Source: G020348385 sp964538085 (GTDB taxonomy: Bacteria > Acidobacteriota > Aminicenantia > Aminicenantales > Aminicenantaceae). From it: a DNA stretch of 64,000 bases. A program made the position numbers and the translations under genes. This document shows, piece by piece, positions 42,060 to 52,125 of the stretch. Each line of letters starts with the position of its first letter. The stretch's first letter is position 1. The DNA lies in NCBI GenBank assembly GCA_964538085.1, contig CAZIDF010000001.1:1-64000 (forward strand). Reading direction: 5' to 3'. The notes beneath the pieces are model-generated. The model saw only the letters and a list, made by a program, of their open reading frames with translations. It searched no databases and was not told where the DNA came from.

Positions 42060-43574
42060 ATGGATGTTTTCGCCACAAATTTCCAAACACTCGACTGGGT
42101 GATCGTTTGTGTCTACATCTGTATCCCTGTCGCTATTGGAATCATTGTCAAAAAATATGTGCGGCAATTGAGCGATTTCATCGTAGCTGGCCGTTCCTTA
42201 AAACTGTTCATCGCCATCGCCACACTGACAGGAACAGAGTTGGGATTGGTAACCGTCATGTACAACGCCGAACTTGGATTCAAGCACGGGCTTTCTGCCT
42301 TCCATGTGGGTATCATCGAAACCTTCTGCATCCTGGCCATAGGTTTGACGGGTTTTATCGTTTACAAACTTCGCCAGCTTCGCATCATGACCATCCCGGA
42401 GTTTTACGAGATGCGTTTCAGCAGAAACGTGCGGATAGTGGGCGGTTTCATATTGGCTTTGGGAGGGATATTGAACATGGGTCTTTTCCTCCAGGCAGGC
42501 GCACGGTTCATGATGGGCGTTACTGGGTACAGCAACCCAGCAGGATTGAAGATCTTCATGTCTGTCATGCTGATCATGGTCCTGATCTATACTGTTTTGG
42601 GGGGTATGGTATCTGTGGTTCTGAACGATTTTATGCAATTCGTGGTCCTATCCATAGGGATGCTGGTCGGGTCTATTTTCGCCATTTCCAAGATAGGCTG
42701 GGCAAACCTCTTCAAGGCTCCCCCTGTAGTCGACAACGCAGCCTGGTTCAATCCTGTCAGCGAAGGATCGGGATTCGGTAGCCTGTACGTTATATTTATG
42801 GTCATCCTCACTTTTTCGGCAGGAGCTCTCTGGCAATCCGGCACTCTCCGGGCTCTCTCTGCCAAATCACCCAAGGTGGCCAAGCAGCTCTATGCCTGGG
42901 GCTCTATATCCTATCTGGCTCGCCGGGTTATCCCGATGCTCTGGGGTATCTGCGCTTTCATCTTCATCTCCCAATCACCCAAGCTGTTGGCGGCTTTTCA
43001 AGGACCGGATGCTTTGAATAGCCAGTTCGGTATGCCCATTTTCATCGCCAAAATTTTGCCCAGCGGCTTTTTGGGACTGATCGCTGCCGGTATGTTTGCC
43101 GCCTTTATGTCCACCCATGACAGCTACCTGCTCAGCTGGAGCTCGGTGATCACACAGGACATCATCGCTCCCTTGAAAAAAGACAATCTTTCGGACAAAA
43201 GCCGTCTCCTCATCACGCGTATTTGTATCGTTGCCATCGGTATGTTTTTGCTTATTTGGGGATTGTGGTTCGAAGCACCTGTTTCTTTATGGAATTACAT
43301 GGCCGTAACCGGCACCATTTACCTGGCGGGTGCATTTACTGTGGTCACCGCAGGTTTGTACTGGAAAAAAGCCAGCAAAACAGGGGCAAAGATCGCACTT
43401 TATGCCGGCCTGTTGGCCATCTTGGGGATAGGACCATGGACAATGGGTGAAAATGTGCCCTTTTATTTAAGCGACAAATTTATCGGCGTTATGACTTTTG
43501 TCATAGCAATCATGGGGATGATCCTTGGTTCCTTGATCTTCCCGGATAAAACCACCTCAGAGGAGGTTGAGTGA
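42060..43574 (+). CDS. Sodium:solute symporter (SSS family)
   Basis: 504 residues, about 13 predicted membrane helices, with the SSS patterns ADFIVAGR-like LSDFIVAGRSLKLF near residue 40, TGTELGLVTVMYNAE, and FAAFMSTHDSYLLSWSSVITQDI near residue 345. It imports a small solute (sugar, amino acid or vitamin) with Na+. AAAAGGAGG precedes ATG 42060. It is coupled to the esterase upstream and to a 47-residue membrane peptide downstream. Confidence 0.92.
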   Translation: MDVFATNFQTLDWVIVCVYICIPVAIGIIVKKYVRQLSDFIVAGRSLKLFIAIATLTGTELGLVTVMYNAELGFKHGLSAFHVGIIETFCILAIGLTGFIVYKLRQLRIMTIPEFYEMRFSRNVRIVGGFILALGGILNMGLFLQAGARFMMGVTGYSNPAGLKIFMSVMLIMVLIYTVLGGMVSVVLNDFMQFVVLSIGMLVGSIFAISKIGWANLFKAPPVVDNAAWFNPVSEGSGFGSLYVIFMVILTFSAGALWQSGTLRALSAKSPKVAKQLYAWGSISYLARRVIPMLWGICAFIFISQSPKLLAAFQGPDALNSQFGMPIFIAKILPSGFLGLIAAGMFAAFMSTHDSYLLSWSSVITQDIIAPLKKDNLSDKSRLLITRICIVAIGMFLLIWGLWFEAPVSLWNYMAVTGTIYLAGAFTVVTAGLYWKKASKTGAKIALYAGLLAILGIGPWTMGENVPFYLSDKFIGVMTFVIAIMGMILGSLIFPDKTTSEEVE

Positions 43575-43717
43575 TGAATTGGGAACTGTTATGGAAAATC
43601 GTGTTGATCTTTACACTTGTGGGATACTCTTTGCTAGTGATCGGTGTCATTTTCGGTGGAGTGGGAAATATTGTGGACATGCTCCGTGACCTCAGGAAAC
43701 CTCCCGACCAGGATTAG
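43574..43717 (+). CDS. Small symporter-associated membrane protein
   Basis: A 47-residue protein, mostly one membrane helix (WKIVLIFTLVGYSLLVIGVIFGGVG), followed by a short charged tail (DMLRDLRKPPDQD). The ATG shares its A with the TGA of the symporter (TGATG), so translation is coupled. Small single-helix proteins following SSS genes are known as accessory proteins of symporters; that role is inferred here. Confidence 0.75.
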   Translation: MNWELLWKIVLIFTLVGYSLLVIGVIFGGVGNIVDMLRDLRKPPDQD

Positions 43718-43729
43718 TCTGTTTTATTC

Positions 43730-43990
43730 CCCTCCATCATGCATGCCCTCCGCTCTAGTTCGGATCTTTAACGCCATTCCTTCATCGTTCTTCTCGGCGC
43801 CTCCGGAACTCCGCATGTTTATTCTTTCTTTCAACACCAATAATCTCAGTTCTCCAGTCTGTCCGGATCTACAACCCCTAGGCAAAGTCGTGCTCAATAC
43901 ATCCTCGCCGTCCGACTTCGTCGGATACCCTCGAAGACCGATTCATAAAGGCTAGATCCTCAATGCCGCTAGGGACATGCATGATGGAGG
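43730..43990 (-). repeat. Dispersed structured repeat, copy C
   Basis: A 261-bp element on the minus strand between the small symporter peptide and GH172. Ends form a perfect 16-bp inverted repeat: CCCTCCATCATGCATG (43730-43745) and its complement (43975-43990). Internal hairpin TCCGAC (43911-43916), 3-nt loop, GTCGGA (43920-43925). The invariant 18-nt core lies next to it. Closest to copy B. Confidence 0.88.
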
Positions 43991-44003
43991 GAAACTATCC
44001 AGG

Positions 44004-46121
44004 CTAGCGGTTGGTTTTTTGAATCCAGATGAAGTCGACACCGATCTCCGGCTTCTCCACATCGGCTGGAGCCTCCTCGAACTTGAGAATTAACGTGTGC
44101 CTGCCAGGCTCCAGCTCTCCACTGGGCAGCGTGAAATTGCGCAAGAGTGTTCGGTAGGGCCGGTTCAAGTCTATGATTTTTTCATTATTGGTCAACGATG
44201 TGAACCGATCGTCCAATGCAACGGAAATCTTACCCGAATTGGGATTCATCGCGACAGCGAAGTGAACGCGGTATGTCCCCTTTTCGTCGATACGAAAGCT
44301 AAAAGCTTTGCTTTCTCCGGGATTTCGAGGATACCATGTTAAAAGCCTTGCTCCCGACCACAATCTCCCTTGAATCATACGGGTTTGTATCCGTTCACGC
44401 ATGATCCGCTCCGCTTCATAAAAAACAGAATCGCGGGCCCCCATCCGGGCTGCAGGTCTCCATACCTCCGGAAGCTCGAGGTGCCGCAAATCCTCAGGCA
44501 TGATGGCCACATGGTCATCGCTGACCCCAGGACAGGCATAATGATAGCCCATCCGGGCATAGCTCAAGCCGGGCGTGCGCTCATGGCTGTACAACTCTAT
44601 ATAAAAACGGATATTTTTCTGGAATGGGAGCGGATCCAGGATATGCCAGCGGAAATTGGTGACAAATCCTCGATTCCCAGGCCCATCATTCCGCGGTTGA
44701 CCGCAGTAGGGAAAATAAAAAATATCCGGCGAAGACCAGGAATAATTGTAATAATCCTCCGAACCTGTGCCAAAAGTGGAGGGCACCGCATCATCGTCCA
44801 CAAAGACCTTCTCATCCCCCTCCCCCCACCAGTTGCCATAGGGCGTGGGCACATCATTGGGATTCAATAGATAGGAAGTCGTCCCCACATAAACACCTTT
44901 GCCGGAAGCAACGATAAAGGGCAGATCTTGGACCGCCCGGTTGGAAGCGATCATGTTGTGGTCCACGCGCCAACGGGCCCGGAAAAACATGGAGCGCTTC
45001 TCGTCCCATGTGTAGGGCATCGGTAGCAGGGACCCTTCGGCCTCGACAATCTGCTCACCCATGTTCTCTAATTTTATTTTTATATTTTTTTTAAACGGCA
45101 TCACGAACCGGCATATCATGGTGCCATCCGGTTTGACAGTAAAAGGAAGAGACTGATACGGATTGATACCAGGAGCGGCTCCGAACAAATCCCCCACAGG
45201 AGATTGAACCTGTCCCCAGGGGTAACCATCACAGATGATATGTATGAGAGTCTGCCGCAAAGCCCGGTCCATGTCCTCGGCTTTGAGTTGGACGATCAGT
45301 CTTTCTGCAGCTTTTGGGCCATCTAGGGAAAATATTTCTTTCTCGTCCCCCGGCTGGAGAGTCGCAGTAAACTCGATCGGTGATTCCTCGGAAACCTGAT
45401 GCAGATTTTCATCTGGATCGGATAAACAATTTATCACCTCGTTTATCGTATCTTTGTATTTGCCCAAATCCTGGGGAGAAAAGGATTGGATCGCGCTATC
45501 CTCGGGATACAACCGCACACCCACCTGATAAAAATGGATTTCCTTCAGATTCCCTGTCCAAACGAGTCGCATCCTGGAGGCGAAGGGAATCGGGGCATAG
45601 GAAGCGTCTCTTTGGTAGAGTGTTCTTTCCAATCGTTCCCTATCCAGATTTTCAATCTCCGGGAAAAGGTCATAGGTCTTTTGAAAAAAATCGAAAGCCG
45701 GACCGTCATACATTGGTTCGATCTGATCATCTAAAAATAGCTGGATCTTCCCATTGATCGCCGCCGTCCACAGCCGAACGATAGCACCTGGGCCCTGAAC
45801 ATCCGCGATCAAATATTCTCCGATCCCATCTTCACCCGGTTCTTTCAAAACATCTTCAAAATTCGGGATGGGTTCCCCTCCGAAACCATCGGAATTGGCG
45901 AACCAATCCGGCCCACCTGGGAGTGTGCTGCGGTGGTCGAAGGAGGAAAACTGAACCGTCCGATAGGCGGGTTCGGGAAAATAGGTCAGCCCTGCCATAT
46001 CTATCATTTCCTTGAATAGATCCTCCGTGGTTAAAGCCTGTTCAACCGGAGCAGAACTTGTGCAGGACAAAAATCCCAGAACAATAGGAATAAACAAAAT
46101 GAAATAAATCATCTTACGCAT
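44004..46121 (-). CDS. GH172 (DUF2961) lipoprotein glycoside hydrolase
   Basis: 705 residues: lipoprotein signal (MRKMIYFILFIPIVLGFLSC), then a DUF2961 domain (about 60-500) with the typical W-x-G..., MPYTWDEKRSMFFRARWRVD, VGTTSYLLNP, GEGDEKVFVDDDAVPSTFGTGSEDYYNYSWS and SYARMGYHY. GH172 members act on furanosides (difructose anhydride, D-arabinan). The last 130 residues look like a carbohydrate-binding beta-sandwich. Last gene of the amino-sugar operon; GGAGAGAGG precedes ATG 46121. Confidence 0.9.
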   Translation of the reverse strand: MRKMIYFILFIPIVLGFLSCTSSAPVEQALTTEDLFKEMIDMAGLTYFPEPAYRTVQFSSFDHRSTLPGGPDWFANSDGFGGEPIPNFEDVLKEPGEDGIGEYLIADVQGPGAIVRLWTAAINGKIQLFLDDQIEPMYDGPAFDFFQKTYDLFPEIENLDRERLERTLYQRDASYAPIPFASRMRLVWTGNLKEIHFYQVGVRLYPEDSAIQSFSPQDLGKYKDTINEVINCLSDPDENLHQVSEESPIEFTATLQPGDEKEIFSLDGPKAAERLIVQLKAEDMDRALRQTLIHIICDGYPWGQVQSPVGDLFGAAPGINPYQSLPFTVKPDGTMICRFVMPFKKNIKIKLENMGEQIVEAEGSLLPMPYTWDEKRSMFFRARWRVDHNMIASNRAVQDLPFIVASGKGVYVGTTSYLLNPNDVPTPYGNWWGEGDEKVFVDDDAVPSTFGTGSEDYYNYSWSSPDIFYFPYCGQPRNDGPGNRGFVTNFRWHILDPLPFQKNIRFYIELYSHERTPGLSYARMGYHYACPGVSDDHVAIMPEDLRHLELPEVWRPAARMGARDSVFYEAERIMRERIQTRMIQGRLWSGARLLTWYPRNPGESKAFSFRIDEKGTYRVHFAVAMNPNSGKISVALDDRFTSLTNNEKIIDLNRPYRTLLRNFTLPSGELEPGRHTLILKFEEAPADVEKPEIGVDFIWIQKTNR

Positions 46122-46173
46122 AAATAGCCTCTCTCCAATCAAATATTTTTGAACCATCATATCCTGTTTTGGG

Positions 46174-47292
46174 CTAAATCTTAATAAATATTTTTTTTCG
46201 GTACATGGGGATCAAAACCAGAACCCAAAATACAAGAAGCAACAGGGGAAAAAGCAGAGATCCATTAAGATACCCCGCCCACGGCACCAGCAGACGTTCA
46301 TAAATGAATGGATAAAGGGCGAGAGCCCCTTTACCTGTCGGTATTTGTATCGAGATCAAGAACTTCACCATAACCGTAGAAGCGACGTATGCGAATATGG
46401 CGTTCGTGCCCAGAACAAGAAAAGGATAAGCCCATTTTTTTCTGCCCAGACCATCCATAGCTCCCAAACACAAACCAAGAATAAGCGAAGCTAAACCTGC
46501 TGAAAACAGGACATAAGTGCTCGTCCACAGCTGTTTGTTTATCGGAAAAAGAGGATGAAGGAGAAGCCCTGAGATCGTCAGTACGATCCCTGCAGCCAAA
46601 AAGCCTGTCGATTTCCTGAACACATCACGGGCAGAGCGGAGCCAATCCCCCGCAAGGGTCCCGAGCAAAGTTGTGGCGATAGCCGGGAAGGTGCTGAGGA
46701 TCCCTTCAGGATCGAACTGGGGTTTGTACAGGTGTCCGCCCAACAATTTGCTATCGATGTACCCGCAGAGGTTTCCCTCATAATCCCATACGCCGGCGCC
46801 ATATCCTGGAACAGGAACGAATTTCATCACCAGATAATAGCCAACCAGAAGAAATAATACGATGCTGACTCTTCCCTTGATGCCCACCTTTGAAAAAATC
46901 AAGGCCGAGACAAGATAACAGATGGCAATGCGCTGCAGAACGCCAGGGATCCTGAGCTGTGAAAAATCGAACCGGAACAGCAAGCGGAGCGCCATCCCGA
47001 GGGTGAAAAGAATGAAGCTTCTCTGGATAATTTTTGTATACAGAGAAACGGAGCCGTCCGTTCTTTCCATTCTTTTAGAAAGTGCAAGAGAAATGGAAAC
47101 TCCCACGATAAACAGGAAAAAGGGGAAAATCAGGTCCGTGGGTGTCCAGCCGTGCCATTCGGCGTGACGGAGAGGCGCGTACACATGCTGCCAGCTCCCC
47201 GGATTGTTGACCAGGATCATTCCGGCGATGGTGATGCCACGGAAAACATCCAGGGATGAAAACCGGCCTGATTTTTCAGACAGATAACCCAT
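46174..47292 (-). CDS. COG4299 membrane acyltransferase (heparan-alpha-glucosaminide N-acetyltransferase-like)
   Basis: 372 residues, about 10 helices. N-terminal SLDVFRGITIAGMILVNNPGS, then LRHAEWHGWTPTDLIFPFFLFIVGVSISLA, the hallmark of the HGSNAT/COG4299 (DUF5009) family. The human homolog carries acetyl groups from cytosolic acetyl-CoA across the membrane to terminal glucosamine outside. Here it would N-acetylate glucosamine residues in the periplasm so that the GH20 enzyme can release GlcNAc. This is inference from family and neighbours. It overlaps the preceding oxidoreductase gene by 17 bp. Confidence 0.88.
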   Translation of the reverse strand: MGYLSEKSGRFSSLDVFRGITIAGMILVNNPGSWQHVYAPLRHAEWHGWTPTDLIFPFFLFIVGVSISLALSKRMERTDGSVSLYTKIIQRSFILFTLGMALRLLFRFDFSQLRIPGVLQRIAICYLVSALIFSKVGIKGRVSIVLFLLVGYYLVMKFVPVPGYGAGVWDYEGNLCGYIDSKLLGGHLYKPQFDPEGILSTFPAIATTLLGTLAGDWLRSARDVFRKSTGFLAAGIVLTISGLLLHPLFPINKQLWTSTYVLFSAGLASLILGLCLGAMDGLGRKKWAYPFLVLGTNAIFAYVASTVMVKFLISIQIPTGKGALALYPFIYERLLVPWAGYLNGSLLFPLLLLVFWVLVLIPMYRKKIFIKI

Positions 47293-48268
47293 CTGTGTAT
47301 TCCGGCTGCATCCAGGGTATGTCTTTGCCCGCGAAAAATGGCTCGAGCTCGCCTCTTATCTTCTCCATTTCTTCCAGGCTCATCGGGCTAAAATTCATCA
47401 GCAGTTCCCTGTTAATTCTCACAAATTCCAGGTTGTCAGTCCCGATAACAACGACGTGCGGTTTCTTCAAGCTCAAAGCATAACGAATCAGATCCTCGGC
47501 TTTCAGGCCCTCGATATTTTCCCTGGGCCGGATCACCTTCATCACGATTATTCCCAATTTTTTTTCCGCCGCATTCGGGATAGCATAATCTTCCATATCC
47601 CCTTTTCTCTCCGCATGGTGATTCAGGGCGATCAGCATGGTGTCGAAGTCAAAGCGGTTGGCTAAGGCGGCCATGGCTTCGGCATTGCTGTGACCGGAAA
47701 ACCCGATGAATTTCGTGACTTTTTCATCTTTCATTTTTCTGAGAGCCTGGTAAACCCCATCTTTCGCTCCGATTTTGTCCACATCTTCGAGAGACAGGAC
47801 GCTATGGATCTGGAGAATTTCCAAATGATCTGTTTGAAGTCGTTTCAAGCTTTCCTCGATATGGCGCATAGCTCCATCGTAAGTCCGCTCTCCCACCTTG
47901 GTGGCCAAAAAAACGTCTTTCCTCCTGTGTTTAAGCACAAGCCCCAGCCGTTCCTCACTGACAACACCGTTGTATACATAGTCATGGGCCGTATCCCAAT
48001 AATAAAATCCTTTGTTCAAGGTATATTCGAGCAGTTTCTGGCTTTCCTCCGGGTCCTCGACTGCACAAAACCGGCTTCCACAACCTATGGCTAAACGCGG
48101 AACCCTGGCGCCCGTTTTCCCGTGAATGACAGTAGGCAGACCTTTGGCATCGTAGGGGAATTCAGGTCTCGCCGAAAACAGTTTTCCGGGAGACATTGCA
48201 CTTATCGCCGCTGTCCCAGCCGCACATTTTTTCAAAAAATCACGTCTATCCATGGTTTGGTCTTCCAT
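47276..48268 (-). CDS. Tat-exported aldo/keto reductase
   Basis: 330 residues: a twin-arginine signal (MDRRDFLKKCAAGTAAISAMS), then an aldo/keto reductase barrel with D-x-A-x-D-Y (DTAHDYVYNG), K in ATKVGERT, H in LQIHSVLS and the NADP-binding tail VVVIGTDNLEFV. Export with a folded cofactor fits Tat. Substrate unknown; it sits between GH20 and the acetyltransferase in the operon. AAGGAGTG precedes ATG 48268. Confidence 0.9.
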   Translation of the reverse strand: MEDQTMDRRDFLKKCAAGTAAISAMSPGKLFSARPEFPYDAKGLPTVIHGKTGARVPRLAIGCGSRFCAVEDPEESQKLLEYTLNKGFYYWDTAHDYVYNGVVSEERLGLVLKHRRKDVFLATKVGERTYDGAMRHIEESLKRLQTDHLEILQIHSVLSLEDVDKIGAKDGVYQALRKMKDEKVTKFIGFSGHSNAEAMAALANRFDFDTMLIALNHHAERKGDMEDYAIPNAAEKKLGIIVMKVIRPRENIEGLKAEDLIRYALSLKKPHVVVIGTDNLEFVRINRELLMNFSPMSLEEMEKIRGELEPFFAGKDIPWMQPEYTDGLSV

Positions 48269-48272
48269 AATA

Positions 48273-50927
48273 TCACTCCTTTTTTCCCCAGAGTATTATA
48301 TCGTCAAAACTGCCGGTGTCATCGAACGATCCCACCCCCATCAATCCATGTCCCAAGGTCGAATCCTTTGCCGTCAAGATCGGGGTTTTCAGGTCGTCCA
48401 AATAGGCTTTGATTTCTCCCGTTTCGGTTTGGCAGGTCACTTTGAATTCATGAAATTCCAAGTCTATCAATCTAGCCAGAGATTCCCCTGGAAGTTCATG
48501 ATTTATCTTTACCCGGTCTTTGCCGTTCACCAAGGCGATGATGTTGTGGTTCTCATCGCTGACAGCCGAAAAGTGGACATAATAAAAGTGCGTGGGATCT
48601 TGATAATGGAAGACGATGACCATGTCGCGATGAGGATTATCGCTCCTCGCTTTACATTTGAGGCGCCCGGTTAAAATAAAACTGGATAGGTCAAAGTCCT
48701 TCAATATTGACCACGATGTGGGAGCCCTTATCTCTCCCTGAATTCCTGGATCCCGCAACTGGTAGCATAGGGTCCCCGATTCTTGACCGATAAGCCAGTT
48801 TCCCGGAATATTCGGCTCCCAACCCTGAGCCTCCGCGTCTTCGAAGTCTTCAGTGACCAAGGGAGGCCGGGCAGCGTACGCCAGTTCTTGGATGGCCGGA
48901 ACGATCTTGATGACAAGTTCATGCTCTGGCATTGGGGGAGGGCTCAACAAGGATACCACCCCATCCAGCCAGGAGAGAGGCGCTTCCTGGCCTTTTTCCA
49001 AGTAATCCATGGCTTGGATCCCGGCATCGGCCAGCGCGGCCACATCCTCTGAGAGCGGGAGTATCTCATCCAGCATGGGGGAGTCTTCCAGCACGGGTTT
49101 TAAAGCTGCTTGATTGTTTCGCCATTCGACCAGCCACTCCCGTATTTTTTTGTTCTCCGCTTTATATTCAGGATCATCATCCAGGAAATGGCTAACCATG
49201 TTTATAAACTTTCTGCCTTTATGGCTCTCAGGACGAGCCGCGTCTACCAGGCGGTTGAGAGGAGTCATCTGGGTATATTCACGTGTTCTCGGCCGTGAGT
49301 AGTATTTTACCGGTTCCACAATATCTGCCAGGATTTTTAAAGCCTCGACGGGATGCTCTCCGGCAAGGCGCTGCAGCATCAGGGGATAATTGGATCGGTG
49401 TTTCAACCCGAACACATCCAGTTTGGGATTCAGCACTTCCAGCCTGCGGTACATATCCTCCACATCGGAAACGCTTTGAGGGGACCAAAATCTTTCGGCG
49501 ATCGCTGCGGTTCTGGGCCAGATGCGGGAATCGATCGTCTCGGGCACGACAAACTCGCCCCACATGCATGCCTCTCCTCCTAAGATTCGGGCCTTTTCTT
49601 CTTTTGTCAACTGGGCCGCATCGCCGCCCAGGGGCTCCACTCGATAGTGCTGCTCGGCTGACAAGTAATAATCCAGGTAATACCCGTTGGAAAGTATCCC
49701 CATGTAGCCTTCCCGAGCGGTTTGAGCTAATGAATCCGGACCTCGCCAGATGTGGATCACGGCATCCATGGGAAGGTCGGGATGGAAAATTTCATCCCAA
49801 CCAATCATCTTTTTACCGTGTTTCAGGACGATGGCCAGGATTCTTTTATTGAAGTAAGCTTGTAAATCAGGATTGTCCTTCATGCCGTTCTTCTTCTTAA
49901 AAGCGGCGACGCCGGGATTGTTATCCCACGAGATGCCATTCACTTCGTCCCCGCCGATATGGAAATAGGCATCGGGAAAAAGCGTGGCCATTTCTTCGAT
50001 GAACGCATCGATGAATGTGTACGTCTCCTCTCGCGTGGGATCCATGCACGGTTCCTGCACTCCCCATGTACGCCCGATCTCGAATGGACCAGGGCTGCTG
50101 GATAATCCGGGATATCCGATAAACCAGGATGTCGTGTGCCCGGGCATATCGAATTCCGGCACGACCCGGATACCACGGTCCCGGGCATAATCCACAATTT
50201 CTCGTACTTGTTCCTGCGTATAAAAGAAACCATCCGACCCCATTTCATGGAGTTTTGGATAAATCTTGCTTTCCACACGAAAACCTTGGTCTTCGGAGAG
50301 GTGCCAGTGCAAAACGTTGAGCTTCACCGCCGCCATACCATCCAGGTTCCGTTTGATCACTTCCATCGGAATCCAGTGGCGGCAAACATCTATCAGCAAT
50401 CCTCTCCATGGAAAGCGGGGCTCATCCCGGATCCAGACTGCTGGCAAATAAAAACCCTCGTCATCCTTTTCGATGAGCTGGAAAATTGTGGCTAATCCTC
50501 TGAAAACTCCAGCAGGCGTGGGCGCTTTTATAGCGACCTCGGATGAATTCACCCGAAGGGTATAGGACTCGTCTTCCCCGATGGACTGGACTTTCTCTCC
50601 CGGACCCTCGCAGCGTATTTGAAGGACGAAATTATTCTCATCCCCTTTTATCGAGGATTGGGGAATACCGGTCAACTGCCTATATTGGTTCCCGAATCTA
50701 TCGACTGCTCTTGTCAAACGTGGTTCCTCGTGTCCATCCCATACGACCTCGAATCCGGATCCCAAGCGCAGAATTCCTGATTCTAAGGTCACGTGCGCGG
50801 GCCATGGCATCAAATGCATTGGGGAACCAACCTGTGAAGGATTTCTTTTCGCCATGCAAAATGCCAGGAAAAACAGACTGACACACACTAGAACGAAGAG
50901 AACATAATTCTTGCGTTTACAGATCAT
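48273..50927 (-). CDS. GH20 beta-N-acetylhexosaminidase with C-terminal binding domain
   Basis: 884 residues. N-terminal export signal, GH20 domain 2-like region (about 40-150), catalytic barrel with HWHLSEDQGFRVESKIYP, FDMPGHT and the catalytic pair in YFHIGGDEVNG, then WDEIFHPDL and WRGPDSLAQ. The last 170 residues form a LamG/DUF1080-like beta-sandwich (DFEDAEAQGWEPN...GSFDDIILW) that may bind sugar. It releases GlcNAc or GalNAc from chitin-like, glycan or peptidoglycan fragments. ATG 50927 lies one base after the nagA stop. Confidence 0.93.
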   Translation of the reverse strand: MICKRKNYVLFVLVCVSLFFLAFCMAKRNPSQVGSPMHLMPWPAHVTLESGILRLGSGFEVVWDGHEEPRLTRAVDRFGNQYRQLTGIPQSSIKGDENNFVLQIRCEGPGEKVQSIGEDESYTLRVNSSEVAIKAPTPAGVFRGLATIFQLIEKDDEGFYLPAVWIRDEPRFPWRGLLIDVCRHWIPMEVIKRNLDGMAAVKLNVLHWHLSEDQGFRVESKIYPKLHEMGSDGFFYTQEQVREIVDYARDRGIRVVPEFDMPGHTTSWFIGYPGLSSSPGPFEIGRTWGVQEPCMDPTREETYTFIDAFIEEMATLFPDAYFHIGGDEVNGISWDNNPGVAAFKKKNGMKDNPDLQAYFNKRILAIVLKHGKKMIGWDEIFHPDLPMDAVIHIWRGPDSLAQTAREGYMGILSNGYYLDYYLSAEQHYRVEPLGGDAAQLTKEEKARILGGEACMWGEFVVPETIDSRIWPRTAAIAERFWSPQSVSDVEDMYRRLEVLNPKLDVFGLKHRSNYPLMLQRLAGEHPVEALKILADIVEPVKYYSRPRTREYTQMTPLNRLVDAARPESHKGRKFINMVSHFLDDDPEYKAENKKIREWLVEWRNNQAALKPVLEDSPMLDEILPLSEDVAALADAGIQAMDYLEKGQEAPLSWLDGVVSLLSPPPMPEHELVIKIVPAIQELAYAARPPLVTEDFEDAEAQGWEPNIPGNWLIGQESGTLCYQLRDPGIQGEIRAPTSWSILKDFDLSSFILTGRLKCKARSDNPHRDMVIVFHYQDPTHFYYVHFSAVSDENHNIIALVNGKDRVKINHELPGESLARLIDLEFHEFKVTCQTETGEIKAYLDDLKTPILTAKDSTLGHGLMGVGSFDDTGSFDDIILWGKKE

Positions 50928-50928
50928 T

Positions 50929-52098
50929 TCAGATTCCTTTTTGTAGAACTGATTTCCCCCTAACAAGGGTATCCAAGATCTGGAAATCTCGATCCAACAC
51001 CACGAAGTTGGCAAGCTTGCCGACTTGAATGCTCCCGATCTCCATTTCCATACCGAGCACCCGGGCTGGATTCAAAGAGGCCATGTTTACGGCTTGATTT
51101 AGGGTCACCCCGGTCCAAGCTAACATGTTCTTAACGGCCGTATTCAATGTCAATACACTTCCCGCTAAAACATCGCTTCCCCGGATCACGGCTTTGTTTC
51201 CGCATACTTCTATTTCTTGTTCCCCCCATTTGTAAACGCCGTTTCCCACACCCGTGGCCATCATCGAGTCGGTGATCAAGCAGATCCTCTCTGGGCCTTT
51301 CCTAGCGACAGCCAGACGCAAGGCAGCAGGATGCACGTGGACGCCATCGGCGATGATTTCTGCCATGACATCGTCGGAATCCAGGACCGCCCCGACAACG
51401 CCCGGTTCTCTGTGGTCGAATCCACTCATGGCGTTGTACAGATGGGTCGCATGGGTCACTCCCTTGGCAAAACTCTCCATAGCTTGTTCGTAGGAGGCAT
51501 CTGAATGTCCGATGGCCACCACAAAACCTTGCGCTTTCAACTTGGCGATCCATCGCATGTTTTCTTCCACTTCTGGAGCGAAAGAAAAAATGGCATTCCA
51601 TCCCTTTAGAGCATCTATCAGTTTTTCACAGTCTTTTCCGGTCAATCCCCTAATGAAGGAAGCTGTGTGTGCACCTTTTTCCTTTGCACTCAAAAAGGGC
51701 CCTTCCACATAGACCCCCAAAATTTCAGACGGCAATGACTCTTTCGCGGTTTTTTTGATCACCCGGATAGCCTCCAGTACCGAGTCCATGGGAGCGGATA
51801 TCGTAGATCCAAGAAAACCTGTGACGCCATGGTTGGCCTGGTGTTGGGCGATGGTTCGGATGCTGTCTTCTTGGATATCCATCACGTCCTTGCCCAAAGC
51901 CCCGTGCAGATGGAGGTCCACCAATCCCGGGGCGATGTACGCATCGCCACAATCGATGAATTCGATCCCCTCCTCTTCGATTGAATGAGCAGAATCGAAT
52001 ATCCCCGCAATCCTATCCCCTTCCATGACTAGGTACCCACGATTCATAACAGTCTCTTGGAGGACAAGATTTCCTGTGAGCACGGTTTTACACATCAT
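50929..52098 (-). CDS. nagA: N-acetylglucosamine-6-phosphate deacetylase
   Basis: It converts GlcNAc-6-P to GlcN-6-P and acetate. 389 residues, amidohydrolase fold: LVDLHLHGALGKDV, EGPFL, GHSDASYEQ, THLYNAMSG, IADGVHVHP and the catalytic Asp in LITDSMMATG. Second ATG at 52095 also possible. It lies 27 bp after nagB. Confidence 0.95.
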   Translation of the reverse strand: MMCKTVLTGNLVLQETVMNRGYLVMEGDRIAGIFDSAHSIEEEGIEFIDCGDAYIAPGLVDLHLHGALGKDVMDIQEDSIRTIAQHQANHGVTGFLGSTISAPMDSVLEAIRVIKKTAKESLPSEILGVYVEGPFLSAKEKGAHTASFIRGLTGKDCEKLIDALKGWNAIFSFAPEVEENMRWIAKLKAQGFVVAIGHSDASYEQAMESFAKGVTHATHLYNAMSGFDHREPGVVGAVLDSDDVMAEIIADGVHVHPAALRLAVARKGPERICLITDSMMATGVGNGVYKWGEQEIEVCGNKAVIRGSDVLAGSVLTLNTAVKNMLAWTGVTLNQAVNMASLNPARVLGMEMEIGSIQVGKLANFVVLDRDFQILDTLVRGKSVLQKGI

Positions 52099-52125
52099 TC
52101 CACACCCATCTGGCTATCAGGAATT

